Shown one piece after another: positions 50,655 through 59,100 of a stretch of 64,000 bases of DNA (the first letter of the stretch is position 1; each line of letters begins with the position of its first letter). This stretch comes from Coriobacteriaceae bacterium (lineage in GTDB: Bacteria > Actinomycetota > Coriobacteriia > Coriobacteriales > Coriobacteriaceae): NCBI GenBank assembly GCA_902362275.1, contig CABIWB010000003.1, forward strand, positions 1-64,000. Direction: 5' to 3'. The position numbers and the translations under genes are program-made. The notes under the pieces were generated by a model. The model did no database searches. It was not told the DNA's origin and saw only the letters and a program-made list of their open reading frames with translations.

Positions 50655-50877
50655 GGCCTGCCCTGCTTGAAGTCTCAGAGGACACCGCCGGCGGTGCAGG
50701 CGCCGCCATCTTGCTGGTTATGGTTGCCGTAGCCGTCGCACTGTTCATCGCCAACGGCATGAAGCTCAACGCGTTCGACTATCTGGAAAAGGACGACTTC
50801 GACCTGGCGTACGGCGTCGAGGCCATCATCCTTCGCAAGCAGGAAGCCGAACAGCCAAGCATCTCTCGCACTATCAC
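50655..50877 (+). pseudogene. C-terminal fragment of an unidentified membrane-associated protein
   Basis: The frame reads EDTAGGAGAAILLVMVAVAV, one membrane helix, and FDYLEKDDFDLAYGVEA, followed by a terminator hairpin. There is no start codon with a ribosome binding site, so it looks like the tail of a gene cut by the transposase fragment. Confidence 0.35.
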
Positions 50878-50920
50878 AACTATGGCCAGGCAGTACACAC
50901 TACCTGGCCATAGTTCGTTT
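50878..50920 (+). terminator. Terminator hairpin
   Basis: AACTATGGCCAGG and CCTGGCCATAGTT form a perfect 13-base stem followed by CGTTTC. Confidence 0.75.
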
Positions 50921-50963
50921 CACTCAATAAGCCGTATACCATCCTCATACATCAGGAGGGCAG

Positions 50964-51563
50964 CTGTGTACCAGCGCAAACACGCGCAAACCAGGTACCC
51001 AGTATTCGGCGCAGGAGGTCTCTTACGCGAAACTCGTAGACCAGCTCCAAGGAACAGGGAACACGACAACCGTCGCCCACTATCTCGACATCCTTGGAAA
51101 AGCTGGCGTTTTATGCGGCCTGTCTAAGTACAGCCCCAACGTGCTCCAGCAACGCCGCTCGTCGCCGCGCTTCATGGCCTACGACATCTCGCTGATTACA
51201 GCAACGGCAAACCGTCCTAATGATCTCCTCCTTCAGGATAGTGCGCTGCGAGGCCATCTCATCGAGAGCGCCATCGGCGCATACCTGCTGACCCGAGCCC
51301 CCGAAGAGGGCTTTTCGGTTCAATGGTGGAGAGACGGGCAGGACGGAGTCGATTTCGTCTGTAGCGATCAATCTAAGACGGTCGCCATTGAGGTGAAAAG
51401 CGGCACTACCAAGTCGCAAGGTGGCATGTCCACATTCCTTAAGCGATACCCCAACGCAATCAGGCTCGTAGCCCTTCCGCACCGGAGAGCCGCCAGCCGC
51501 CCGCAACCGAGCCCCGAGGCCGCAGACAGCGCCAACGAGCTCGACCCGCCGTCGGCCTCCTAG
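50964..51563 (+). pseudogene. Truncated AAA ATPase, DUF4143 part only
   Basis: The frame encodes YSAQEVSYAKLVDQLQGTGN, then AHYLDILGKAGVL, RGHLIESAIGAYLL, and VDFVCSDQSKTVAIEVKSG, the C-terminal DUF4143/nuclease-like half of a common AAA family. The AAA domain with Walker motifs is absent, and after residue VALP the end diverges into low-complexity Arg/Pro. Both ends are therefore lost. An internal GTG at 51141 could yield a 140-residue product but no ribosome binding site is seen. Confidence 0.6.
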
Positions 51564-52153
51564 TTGCTCTCGACGAGCTCGCACACGAGCGAGCGGAGCA
51601 GGCTCAGCGGGTGGTCGGGAAACGCCGGGTCGTACTCCGGAAGCTCGGAGCGATTCATCAGGTACCCATCGGTGATGGCGCGGTCGTAGGGGTCGCGCCG
51701 CCAATCGTCGGGAGACGCGCCCGTCATAGAGAAGACGGCGGCATCGCGCATGCCCGTCGCCCCGGCCTCATCGAAGAAGCCCTGGATGCAGAGGTCGTGC
51801 ACCGGGCACTCGAGGTTGAGCGTGAGCGCGTACTGGGTGCCCGCGGGCTGCACGGCGGTCTTGACCACGCTGTAAATGACCCGTTTTCCCTTGGCGGTCG
51901 CGGGGGTGTTGACCTCGACGAGCCCCTGGTCTTGCGCGAGGGAGCAGTGGATGCCCTCGATCACCTCGTCGGGATCGTCATAGGGCATGGCTTGCTCGTG
52001 CGGGATGGGGAAGACCATGAGGAAGCACATGGCGGACGGCCCCTCCATGCCCAAAGGCAGGGATCCGGGAGGGTCGTCGGGCATGGGCTGCATGGGCAGG
52101 TATCCCTCCGGGATCGAAAGCTTGGTTCCTGCGACGTCGATGATTCGGCTCAT
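51560..52153 (-). CDS. Hypothetical soluble protein
   Basis: A 197-residue acidic protein without membrane segments (MSRIIDVAGTKLSIPEGYLP). AAGGAG lies seven bases before the ATG. Codon use is consistent with a real gene. The IPEGY start and MCFLMVFPIP strand recall small alpha/beta proteins of unknown function, but no family can be named. It overlaps the end of the AAA fragment by four bases in convergent orientation. Confidence 0.6.
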   Translation of the reverse strand: MSRIIDVAGTKLSIPEGYLPMQPMPDDPPGSLPLGMEGPSAMCFLMVFPIPHEQAMPYDDPDEVIEGIHCSLAQDQGLVEVNTPATAKGKRVIYSVVKTAVQPAGTQYALTLNLECPVHDLCIQGFFDEAGATGMRDAAVFSMTGASPDDWRRDPYDRAITDGYLMNRSELPEYDPAFPDHPLSLLRSLVCELVESN

Positions 52154-52290
52154 GGCGCTCCTTACTGCCGGGGCTCGTCAGCCTGATGCGCGAGGGCGAT
52201 CTCGGCTGTTGACAACAGTCTAATGCCAAGCCACTCGCGGGTGTCGGTCGCCGCCTATTCTGCCATGGAGACTGCAAATGGGTAAAAATT

Positions 52291-52331
52291 GAGCCCCGGT
52301 GACTTGAATCAGAGGTCATCCCGGGGCCATC
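52291..52331. repeat. Dispersed hairpin repeat, copy 2; possible terminator
   Basis: GCCCCGGTGAC pairs with GTCATCCCGGGGC. On the minus strand it is followed by TCAATTTTT, so it can terminate transcription of the 52366-52692 gene. The related copy is at 40871-40912. Confidence 0.7.
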
Positions 52332-52365
52332 GATCGACAGCGTACCCGCCCGACTCAGGCAAAAC

Positions 52366-52692
52366 CTATCCCACCGTGACGGGCTCTCCGGTAAAGGTGC
52401 CAATCATCAGCAAAACAAAGAACACCAGATAGTTGATGCTCAATAGGTAGGCAATGACGAGAAAGATAATCCATCCGACATTAGACTTGCCGTCGGCACG
52501 ACGCTGCTCGCGGCAGCGATAGAGCCAGATTGTCACGCCAATGGCCACAATTAGCAGCACGAGCGCCGCCGCGGCCACCCCAGCAAGCGCAAACATCACG
52601 CCAATGCTCACAACAACAACCGGAAGCAGCAACAAGCCACATCCGCACCCACCCGGACTATACACGGCAGTTGGCCGGCGTTGTTTGTTCAT
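52366..52692 (-). CDS. Small membrane protein
   Basis: A 108-residue protein with a short basic start (NKQRRPT), a glycine-rich turn, two adjoining hydrophobic helices (about 19-57) and a third at about 73-98. No family is recognised. It lies between the HigA-like gene and the dispersed repeat. Confidence 0.65.
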   Translation of the reverse strand: MNKQRRPTAVYSPGGCGCGLLLLPVVVVSIGVMFALAGVAAAALVLLIVAIGVTIWLYRCREQRRADGKSNVGWIIFLVIAYLLSINYLVFFVLLMIGTFTGEPVTVG

Positions 52693-52718
52693 TGCCCTAT
52701 TCCCCGTGCCCTCGTGAT

Positions 52719-53060
52719 CTACATTGCGATAGCCCGCTGGACAGGAACGATCCTGTCGAGCCCCGGCTCGATTCTTCTTTTCTCGGCTTCAAGGTCAAAT
52801 GCCATCTGAGCGCGAAGCCAATAGCCATCCGTCAGACCAAAGTAGCGGCAAAGACAAAGATCGGTGTCAGCCGTCACACGGCGCTTGCCCAAAACAATCT
52901 GCCCGATGCGCTGAGCCGGAATCCCGGTCTCCTTTGCAAGACGATATTGGGAAATGCCCATGGGGACAAGAAACTCCTCCTTAAGAAGCTCCCCTGGAGT
53001 TACCAGCGACAGCAGGCCGCCCGCAGCCTCCTCATTTGTGGTAATCGACGATTTCAACAT
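52719..53060 (-). CDS. HigA-type antitoxin, apparently orphan
   Basis: A 113-residue XRE-type protein. VTPGELLKEEFLVPMGISQY and RLAKETGIPAQRIGQIVLGK match HigA antitoxins, followed by a dimerisation tail. A -10-like TATAAT at 53109-53114 on the minus strand would start transcription downstream of earlier in-frame ATGs, which supports the start at 53060. No HigB toxin gene is next to it on either side. Confidence 0.8.
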   Translation of the reverse strand: MLKSSITTNEEAAGGLLSLVTPGELLKEEFLVPMGISQYRLAKETGIPAQRIGQIVLGKRRVTADTDLCLCRYFGLTDGYWLRAQMAFDLEAEKRRIEPGLDRIVPVQRAIAM

Positions 53061-53156
53061 TCCAAGCCATCCCCTGTCTCTACTCAAAGCAAACCCGATA
53101 GCGCTCATATTATAGCGTACATTTGTTCGTATATTCTGAGTAACTGACACAGGAAC

Positions 53157-54344
53157 CTAATCGAGCGTAAGTAATTGTTTGTAGACGTCGAGGCCTTTGA
53201 GCAGGATTTCCTCGTCAAAGAGCATGGTATCGGTGTGCAGGGCGTTTGTCGCGTAAGCGGGACAGCCCTCGGCGTCACTTGGGTTGTCTTGCCCGGCTGG
53301 TACGCCCGTCCCCAGCAAGAAAAACACCCCCGGCAGATGACGCTGATAGAAGGCGAAATCCTCGGCAATCAGCAACGGCTCGTCAACGAGCTGCAACTCG
53401 GGCAGGACGGGCGCAATGCGGGCAAACAGGTCAGGATCGTTGTCGACCGGCGGGTACCCTTCGGCAAAGTCCAGGTCATACGTGCAGCCCGTCGCGGCAC
53501 AGGCCTCGTCCAGCACGCGGCGTACGCCTTCGCGCGCACGGTCGAACATATCGTCCGTAAATACACGCAGGCTGCCGGCGACGTGCGCCTCCCCCGCCAC
53601 CGCATTGCAGACCGTACCGGCCTGCAGCAAGCCGAACTTACCGATGCAGGGCTCATCGTCGCCCAGCCCGTCCATCAGCTCGCGCTCGGCAACCAAAAAC
53701 TTCGCTGCCGCCAGGGCCGCATCGTGCGACTCCTCGACCGGCACGCCGTAGGTCTTGGCGATATGGATGCTCGCTCCGTGGATGTGGATATGCGTCTCGC
53801 TCGAGCGCGCCAACAGTGGGCCAGAACAGCTCGCCAGCGTACCGGCGGGCAGGTCGGGCCAAACATGAAACCCAAAGATGCGGTCGACACCATAGCGCTC
53901 GAACACGCCGCTTTCGCACACCGTCTTTGCGCCACCGGTCGTTTCCTCGGCAGGCTGAAACACAAAGAGCACGTTGCGCTTAAGCGCACCCGGCTGCTCG
54001 CGAATCGTACGGTCCACATTGGTTGCAGCGGCAAGTGCCATAGCCATATGCCCATCGTGGCCACAGGCATGCATCTTGCCGGGATGCATCGAGACGAAAG
54101 CCGCGCCCGTCGCCTCCTCGATGGGCAGCGCGTCCATATCGGCACGAATCGCCATAGCATGCGAGGCGCCCACGCCAGCATCGAAAAACGCACAGACACA
54201 ACTCGGACACGGATGAACTACCTCGCAGGCGAGCGGCGCCAGCACGTCCTCGATATAGGCAATGGTTTGCGGAAGATCGAAATCGAGCTCCGGAATGCGA
54301 TGGAGATCGCGTCGATAGCGACGGAGTTCTTGGAGCTCGGTCAT
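53157..54344 (-). CDS. M20 family amidohydrolase (candidate N-acetyl-diaminopimelate deacetylase)
   Basis: A 395-residue metallopeptidase-like amidohydrolase. Metal-binding and catalytic residues appear in HACGHDGHMAM (about residue 100) and QPAEETTGGA, with the family start YRRDLHRIPELDF. The length and architecture match the IAA-amino acid hydrolase/hippurate hydrolase group, which includes N-acetyl-L,L-diaminopimelate deacetylase. It is divergent from lysA-dapA/dapB/dapH, and DapH makes the acetylated intermediate that such an enzyme would process, so this is a good but unproven candidate. AAAGGA precedes the ATG at 54344. Confidence 0.85.
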   Translation of the reverse strand: MTELQELRRYRRDLHRIPELDFDLPQTIAYIEDVLAPLACEVVHPCPSCVCAFFDAGVGASHAMAIRADMDALPIEEATGAAFVSMHPGKMHACGHDGHMAMALAAATNVDRTIREQPGALKRNVLFVFQPAEETTGGAKTVCESGVFERYGVDRIFGFHVWPDLPAGTLASCSGPLLARSSETHIHIHGASIHIAKTYGVPVEESHDAALAAAKFLVAERELMDGLGDDEPCIGKFGLLQAGTVCNAVAGEAHVAGSLRVFTDDMFDRAREGVRRVLDEACAATGCTYDLDFAEGYPPVDNDPDLFARIAPVLPELQLVDEPLLIAEDFAFYQRHLPGVFFLLGTGVPAGQDNPSDAEGCPAYATNALHTDTMLFDEEILLKGLDVYKQLLTLD

Positions 54345-54495
54345 AGAGGGTCCTTTCGTGGAGCGCATCAGTTGTCATCTATTGTGACGCAGGATTGTTG
54401 TGTGCATGTTTCTAGCATACCGCTGCATTTTTTAAACGTTATATACAAATACTCTTGTTTGATAAAGTGCTTCGTGGTAGGGTCTGTACCACTTT

Positions 54496-54652
54496 GATAG
54501 AGGCGCGGGCACGATGATCCGCGGGCGAGTCGGCAGACTTTGACCCCGTGGGGAGGCAAAACCCGCCGAACTGGGTTTTTCGGGCACGAACAGCCTGGTG
54601 GGCCTGCGGGAAACACCCGCAGGACTGTCTGCAGCAATGCGGGAGCGCTATC
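54496..54652 (+). promoter_or_regulatory. Lysine riboswitch (L box)
   Basis: Conserved L-box elements appear in order: GATAGAGGCGC (P1 5' strand), the CCGCCGAAC core after GGGGAGGCAAAAC, CCTGGTGGGCCTGCGG, GCAGGACTGTCTGCAG, and GAGCGCTATC (P1 3' strand, pairing with the start). Lysine binding folds this RNA and lowers expression of the downstream lysine genes in characterised members. The platform downstream (54653-54723) lacks a T-run terminator, so control is probably at translation. Confidence 0.9.
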
Positions 54653-54723
54653 CGGACATTGGGTCCACGCTATGCGGATTCGATGCGCAGATGGCGCCGT
54701 CTGAATAGCGAGGTTTACGGGAC
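54653..54723 (+). promoter_or_regulatory. Riboswitch expression platform, ribosome-binding-site masking
   Basis: CGCTAT (54668-54673) can pair with ATAGCG (54705-54710), which directly abuts the GAGG Shine-Dalgarno ten bases before the ATG. The same CGCTAT word occurs in the P1 3' strand (54646-54651), so the aptamer and platform can compete for ATAGCG. Confidence 0.5.
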
Positions 54724-57033
54724 ATGGCATTGACCCCCAACGAAGCGTATGCGGCCAAGCAGCCGTTTGTGGACAAGGAGACGCTCGAGCATATCGTCGA
54801 GCAGTTCCCCACGCCGTTTCATCTATACGACGAGGCGGGCATCCGCCGCAACATGCAAGAAGTGCGCGACGCCTTTGCATGGAACCCGGGCTTTAAGGAA
54901 TACTTTGCCGTCAAGGCCAATCCCAACCCGGCGCTCATCTCCATTCTCAACGAATACGGCTGCGGCTGCGATTGCTCGAGCTATACCGAGCTCATGATTG
55001 CCCGCTCGCTGGGTATCACGGGACACGACATCATGTTCTCGTCCAACGACACGCCGGCTGCCGACTTTGAGCTCGCCAACAAGCTGGGTGCCATCGTCAA
55101 CTTTGACGACATCAGCCACATCGGGTTCTTTGAGCGCGTTGCGGGGCGCGTCCCCAAGACGGTCAGCTGCCGCTTTAATCCAGGCGGCCTGTTCCAGCTC
55201 TCCAACGGCATCATGGACAACCCGGGCGACTCCAAATATGGCATGACCACCGAGCAACTCTTCGAGGCCTTCCGCATGCTCAAGGCCAAGGGCGCCGAGG
55301 ACTTTGGCATCCACGCATTCCTTGCCAGCAACACCGTCACCAACGACTACTACCCCAAGCTCGCGCGCATCCTCTTTGAGCTTGCCGTACGCCTGGAGCG
55401 CGAGACCGGCGCACACGTCGCCTTCATCAATCTGTCCGGCGGCGTCGGCATCCCCTACCTGCCCGAGCAGCAGGCCAACGACATTCGCGCCATCGGCGAG
55501 GGAGTACACGCGGCATACGACGAGATCCTGGTTCCCGCCGGCATGGGCGATGTGGCCATCTGCACTGAGATGGGCCGCTTTATGATGGGCCCCTACGGCT
55601 GTCTGGTCACCAAGGCTATCCACGAGAAGCAGATCTACAAGGACTATATCGGCGTGGACGCCAGTGCCGTCGACCTCATTCGTCCCGCCATGTATGGTGC
55701 TTACCACCACATCACGGTGATGGGTCAGCCGGGCGGCGCCGACAAGGCCACAGCGCCCGTCACGAACACCTATGACATCACGGGCAATCTGTGCGAGAAC
55801 AACGACAAGTTCGCTATCGATCGCGAGCTGCCGCATATCGACATGGGTGACCTGCTTGTAATCCATGATACCGGTGCGCATGGCTACTCCATGGGCTACA
55901 ACTACAACGGCCGCCTGCGCTCCGCCGAGGTGCTGCTGCGCCCCGACGGCTCGGCCGACCTCATCCGCCGCGCCGAGCGCCCGGGCGATTACTTTGCCAC
56001 GCTCGACGTGCTGCCGAGCGGCCGAGAGCTGCTGGCCAAGTCGCGCGCCGAAAGTGCCCGCCGTCGCGCCCAAGACGAGCGCCTGGCAGTCGCCGCCCAA
56101 TGGAACAAACGCATCCAGGTCGCGGACGCGAAGGAGGAGAACATGGACATCCGCAATCTCGAGGGCTCAATCGTCGCCCTGGTTACGCCGTTTAAAAAGG
56201 ATGGCAGTGTCGACTTTGACGCACTCGAGCGCCTTATCGATTTCCACCTGCAAAACGGCACCGACGCCATCCTCACCCTGGGCACCACCGGCGAGAGCGC
56301 CACGATGACCGACGACGAGGACAACTCCGTCGTCGCCGCCGTGGTCAAGCATGTTGCAGGACGCGTCCCCGTCATTGCCGGCTCGGGCTCCAACTCCACG
56401 CAGACCATGCTCACCAAGTCGCTTACTTACCAGGGCTTGGGAGCCGACGGCCTGCTGCTCATTACCCCCTACTACAACAAGTCCAACGAAGAGGGTATCT
56501 ATCAGCACTTTAAGACCGTCGCCGATGCCGTGGACATCCCCTGCATCCTGTACAACATCCCCGGCCGCTGCGGCTGCGGTATCAGCGAGCGCAACGTAGA
56601 GCGCCTGGCCGCGCACCCCAACATCATGGGTATTAAGGAGGCCTCGGGCAACGTCGCCAACGCGGCCAAGATCGCCCATCTGCTGTCAGACGACTTCCGC
56701 ATGTACTCGGGCGAGGACGCGCTTACCGTGCCGCTCATGAGCCTGGGCGCCTCGGGCACCATCAGCGTGTGGGCAGACGTGCAGCCGCAGCTCGTGCATG
56801 ACATGTGCCGCGCCTATTTGGACGGTGACGTGGCGCGTGCCCGCGATATCCAAATTGCCGGCCAGCCGCTCATCAATGCCCTCTTTAGTGAGGTCAACCC
56901 CATCCCCATCAAAGAGGCGCTCGCCCAGATTGGTATGATCGAGGCAAACTACCGCATGCCGCTGTGCCCCATGGCAGACGACACGCGCTCTGCACTTACC
57001 GATGCTCTGAAGGGGGCTGGTCTGCTTGATTAA
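54724..57033 (+). CDS. LysA-DapA fusion: diaminopimelate decarboxylase/4-hydroxy-tetrahydrodipicolinate synthase
   Basis: A single 769-residue frame with two complete enzymes. Residues 1-473 are diaminopimelate decarboxylase (last step to lysine), with the PLP lysine Lys64 in YFAVKANPNP, CNLSGGVG-like INLSGGVGIPY and the C-terminal GAHGYSMGYNYNGR. From Met474 (MDIRNLEGSIVALVTPF) it is DapA (first committed step), with GTTGESATM and the Schiff-base lysine Lys638 in MGIKEASGN. At the junction the DNA reads AAGGAGGAGAAC before the Met474 codon (ATG at 56143), a perfect internal ribosome binding site. Both the fusion and free DapA may be made. Followed by overlapping dapB. Confidence 0.93.
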   Translation: MALTPNEAYAAKQPFVDKETLEHIVEQFPTPFHLYDEAGIRRNMQEVRDAFAWNPGFKEYFAVKANPNPALISILNEYGCGCDCSSYTELMIARSLGITGHDIMFSSNDTPAADFELANKLGAIVNFDDISHIGFFERVAGRVPKTVSCRFNPGGLFQLSNGIMDNPGDSKYGMTTEQLFEAFRMLKAKGAEDFGIHAFLASNTVTNDYYPKLARILFELAVRLERETGAHVAFINLSGGVGIPYLPEQQANDIRAIGEGVHAAYDEILVPAGMGDVAICTEMGRFMMGPYGCLVTKAIHEKQIYKDYIGVDASAVDLIRPAMYGAYHHITVMGQPGGADKATAPVTNTYDITGNLCENNDKFAIDRELPHIDMGDLLVIHDTGAHGYSMGYNYNGRLRSAEVLLRPDGSADLIRRAERPGDYFATLDVLPSGRELLAKSRAESARRRAQDERLAVAAQWNKRIQVADAKEENMDIRNLEGSIVALVTPFKKDGSVDFDALERLIDFHLQNGTDAILTLGTTGESATMTDDEDNSVVAAVVKHVAGRVPVIAGSGSNSTQTMLTKSLTYQGLGADGLLLITPYYNKSNEEGIYQHFKTVADAVDIPCILYNIPGRCGCGISERNVERLAAHPNIMGIKEASGNVANAAKIAHLLSDDFRMYSGEDALTVPLMSLGASGTISVWADVQPQLVHDMCRAYLDGDVARARDIQIAGQPLINALFSEVNPIPIKEALAQIGMIEANYRMPLCPMADDTRSALTDALKGAGLLD

Positions 57034-57766
57034 GACCGTCATTATGGGAACGGGCCGCATGGGCTCGCTCATCCGCACCACCGCCGAGGGCGTTGTCGAC
57101 GCCGCCGGTCAACCCGTTTTTGATATCGTGGCCCAGATTGGCTTCGATTTGAGCGAGCTCGAAAACGCACCGGCTGCCGATGTGATTATCGACTTCTCGA
57201 ACGTCGTGACCTTCGATGCCGTCGTCGCCTATGTCGAGCGCACGGGCGCCGCACTCGTTTCCGGCACCACGGGCTATTCACCTGAGCAGATGGACCGCCT
57301 GCGTGAGCTGGGCCAGAACACCCGCGTTATGCACTCGGGCAATTTCTCCATCGGCATCGCAGCCCTGCGTCATCTAGTGGCCCAGGCCACACGCGAGCTG
57401 CCCGGCTTTGACTGCGAGATCGTCGAGACGCACCACAACCAAAAGGTCGACGCCCCGAGCGGCACCGCCAAGCTACTGCTCGACGCCGTCGTCGAAGCTG
57501 AACCCGAGGCAGGCTACCACCCCGTCTATGGCCGCGAGGGCATGTGCGGCGCGCGTGGCCCCAAGGAGATCGGAATGCACTCGCTGCGCGGCGGCACCGT
57601 CGCCGGCGTGCACGAGGTTAGTTTCTTTGGCCAGGACGAGGAGGTCACGCTCACCCACCGCGCCACGAGCCGTCAGATCTTTGTCAACGGCGCCCTGGCA
57701 GCCGCGCAGAAGCTCGTCGCCCGCGAACCCGGCTTCTATACCTTCGACCAGGTCATGTTTGCCTAA
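57026..57766 (+). CDS. dapB: 4-hydroxy-tetrahydrodipicolinate reductase
   Basis: NAD(P)H-dependent second step of the diaminopimelate pathway. The 246-residue protein begins IKTVIMGTGRMGSLI, with ADVIIDFSN near residue 52, and has the substrate motif HHNQKVDAPSGTAK near residue 145. It starts at a TTG that overlaps the lysA-dapA stop by eight bases, with AAGGGGG upstream, so coupled translation is likely. The normal length is about 245-270. Confidence 0.92.
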   Translation: MIKTVIMGTGRMGSLIRTTAEGVVDAAGQPVFDIVAQIGFDLSELENAPAADVIIDFSNVVTFDAVVAYVERTGAALVSGTTGYSPEQMDRLRELGQNTRVMHSGNFSIGIAALRHLVAQATRELPGFDCEIVETHHNQKVDAPSGTAKLLLDAVVEAEPEAGYHPVYGREGMCGARGPKEIGMHSLRGGTVAGVHEVSFFGQDEEVTLTHRATSRQIFVNGALAAAQKLVAREPGFYTFDQVMFA

Positions 57767-57805
57767 CCGGGTATCAACCGAATCCACCCAAAGGAGAGAT
57801 AGCAA

Positions 57806-58525
57806 ATGAGCAACGCAGCCGAGATGGATGCACAAGAGATTGTCAACTACATCGCCACCGCGCCCAAAAAGACGCCCGTCAAGCTGTACGTGCGCGAGAA
57901 GCCGGGCATGAAGGTTGCCTGGGGCAACGCACATGTCTACGGCGGTCGTCGTGGCAAGACCGTCTTTGGCGACTGGGATGAGCTCAAGGCAATCCTCGAC
58001 GTCAACGCCAACTCCATCGACTACTACGACGTCGAGAACGACTGTCGCAACTCTGCCGTGCCCATGCTCGACCTTAAGGGCATCAACGCCCGCATCGAGC
58101 CGGGCGCGATCATCCGCGACCGCGTCGAGATCGGCGACCGTGCCGTCATCATGATGGGCGCCATCATCAACATCGGCTCCGTTATCGGCGAGGGTTCCAT
58201 GATCGATATGGGCGCCGTGCTGGGCGGTCGCGCCACCGTGGGCAAGAACTGCCACATCGGCGCCGGCACCGTGCTGGCAGGCGTTGTGGAGCCCGCCAGC
58301 GCCACGCCCGTCATCATCGAGGACGATGTCATGATCGGCGCCAACGCCGTGGTCCTGGAAGGCGTGCGCGTGGGCAAGGGCGCTGTCGTTGCCGCCGGCG
58401 CCGTGTGCGTCGAGGACGTCCCCGCCGGCGCCGTCGTGGCCGGTGTCCCCGCCCGCGTCATCAAGATGCGCGACGAGAAGACCGACAGCAAGACCAGCCT
58501 GGAAGAGGGCCTGCGCCAGCTGTAG
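57806..58525 (+). CDS. dapH: Tetrahydrodipicolinate N-acetyltransferase
   Basis: Acetyl-CoA-dependent enzyme of the acetylase branch of diaminopimelate synthesis. The N-terminal domain ([16 protein letters not shown]) and a left-handed beta helix of hexapeptide repeats (about 90-215: [20 protein letters not shown] and onward) are typical. The 239-residue length is normal. AAGGAGAGA lies upstream; the gap after dapB is 39 bases. It is the last gene of the riboswitch-controlled operon. Confidence 0.94.
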   Translation: MSNAAEMDAQEIVNYIATAPKKTPVKLYVREKPGMKVAWGNAHVYGGRRGKTVFGDWDELKAILDVNANSIDYYDVENDCRNSAVPMLDLKGINARIEPGAIIRDRVEIGDRAVIMMGAIINIGSVIGEGSMIDMGAVLGGRATVGKNCHIGAGTVLAGVVEPASATPVIIEDDVMIGANAVVLEGVRVGKGAVVAAGAVCVEDVPAGAVVAGVPARVIKMRDEKTDSKTSLEEGLRQL

Positions 58526-58527
58526 AA

Positions 58528-58555
58528 GTTACGCGGTTTTGCCAAACCGCGTAAC
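58528..58555 (+). terminator. Terminator-like hairpin after dapH
   Basis: A perfect 12-base stem GTTACGCGGTTT with a four-base loop, three bases after the dapH stop codon; the T-run is inside the stem rather than after it. Confidence 0.65.
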
Positions 58556-58571
58556 AGCTCGACGCTGCAAA

Positions 58572-58663
58572 CGCCCCTAAGCGGCAATCTGACGTTCAAT
58601 CGTCGGTCGCGTACCGAAGTACGCTTCCCTCCTCTTTCACGTCACCTTGCTCACCTAGGGGCG
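58572..58663. repeat. Nested palindrome with conserved core (copy 2)
   Basis: CGCCCCTA pairs with 58656-58663, TGACGT (58590-58595) with ACGTCA (58639-58644) and, innermost, GCGTAC-cgaa-GTACGC (58609-58624). The core 58595-58638 matches 29399-29442 in 40 of 44 positions. The arms differ completely between the copies yet remain self-complementary. Confidence 0.85.
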
Positions 58664-58755
58664 CTTTCGCTGACTTATGCTCAACCTGCGGCGCAATGTC
58701 AGCAACCAAGCCGAAAACAAAAAAGGCCGAAGCACCATCGGGGCTTCGGCCTTCA

Positions 58756-59100
58756 TCATCTCAGGGTTCCGTCGTATTCAACCATGGCGGGTCGCTTTGA
58801 CAGGCGTCCTGCGGCCGTCTTATAGACCTCGGAACGGTCGCGCCGCCCTATTGCCACGATCTCGGCAATCTCAACCGTTCCGTCCTCCCGGATTCGAAAA
58901 ACCATTCGGAGTCCTGCATTCCGCCATTTGATCTTTTTGCAGCCGGCAAGCTCACCGTGAAGCGGCGTTCCAATTTCATCAGCGCGCGTCTTTAATTTCG
59001 CGACTGCAATACGGACGAGTCTTCGCTGAGATCCATCTAGTTTTTGGTATTCCTTCTCGACGTCTCGATTCAAAAAGCCGACGACAAAATGCCCACTCAT
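58756..59100 (-). CDS. RelE/ParE-type toxin
   Basis: A 114-residue protein of the RelE/ParE fold. KIKWRNAGLRMVFRIRED followed by VEIAEIVAIGRRDRSEVYKTA is the usual C-terminal half, with the basic residues of GRRDRSEVY probably functional. It starts in a four-base ATGA overlap with the antitoxin stop. Whether it cleaves mRNA or attacks gyrase cannot be told. Confidence 0.85.
   Translation of the reverse strand: MSGHFVVGFLNRDVEKEYQKLDGSQRRLVRIAVAKLKTRADEIGTPLHGELAGCKKIKWRNAGLRMVFRIREDGTVEIAEIVAIGRRDRSEVYKTAAGRLSKRPAMVEYDGTLR

Noticed and set aside
53175..54497. 440-codon plus-strand ORF opposite the M20 gene
   Set aside because: The minus-strand frame has metal-binding motifs and a proper ribosome binding site; the plus frame has neither.
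54823..56100. 425-codon minus-strand ORF opposite lysA
   Set aside because: Antisense to a well-conserved enzyme and without recognisable motifs.
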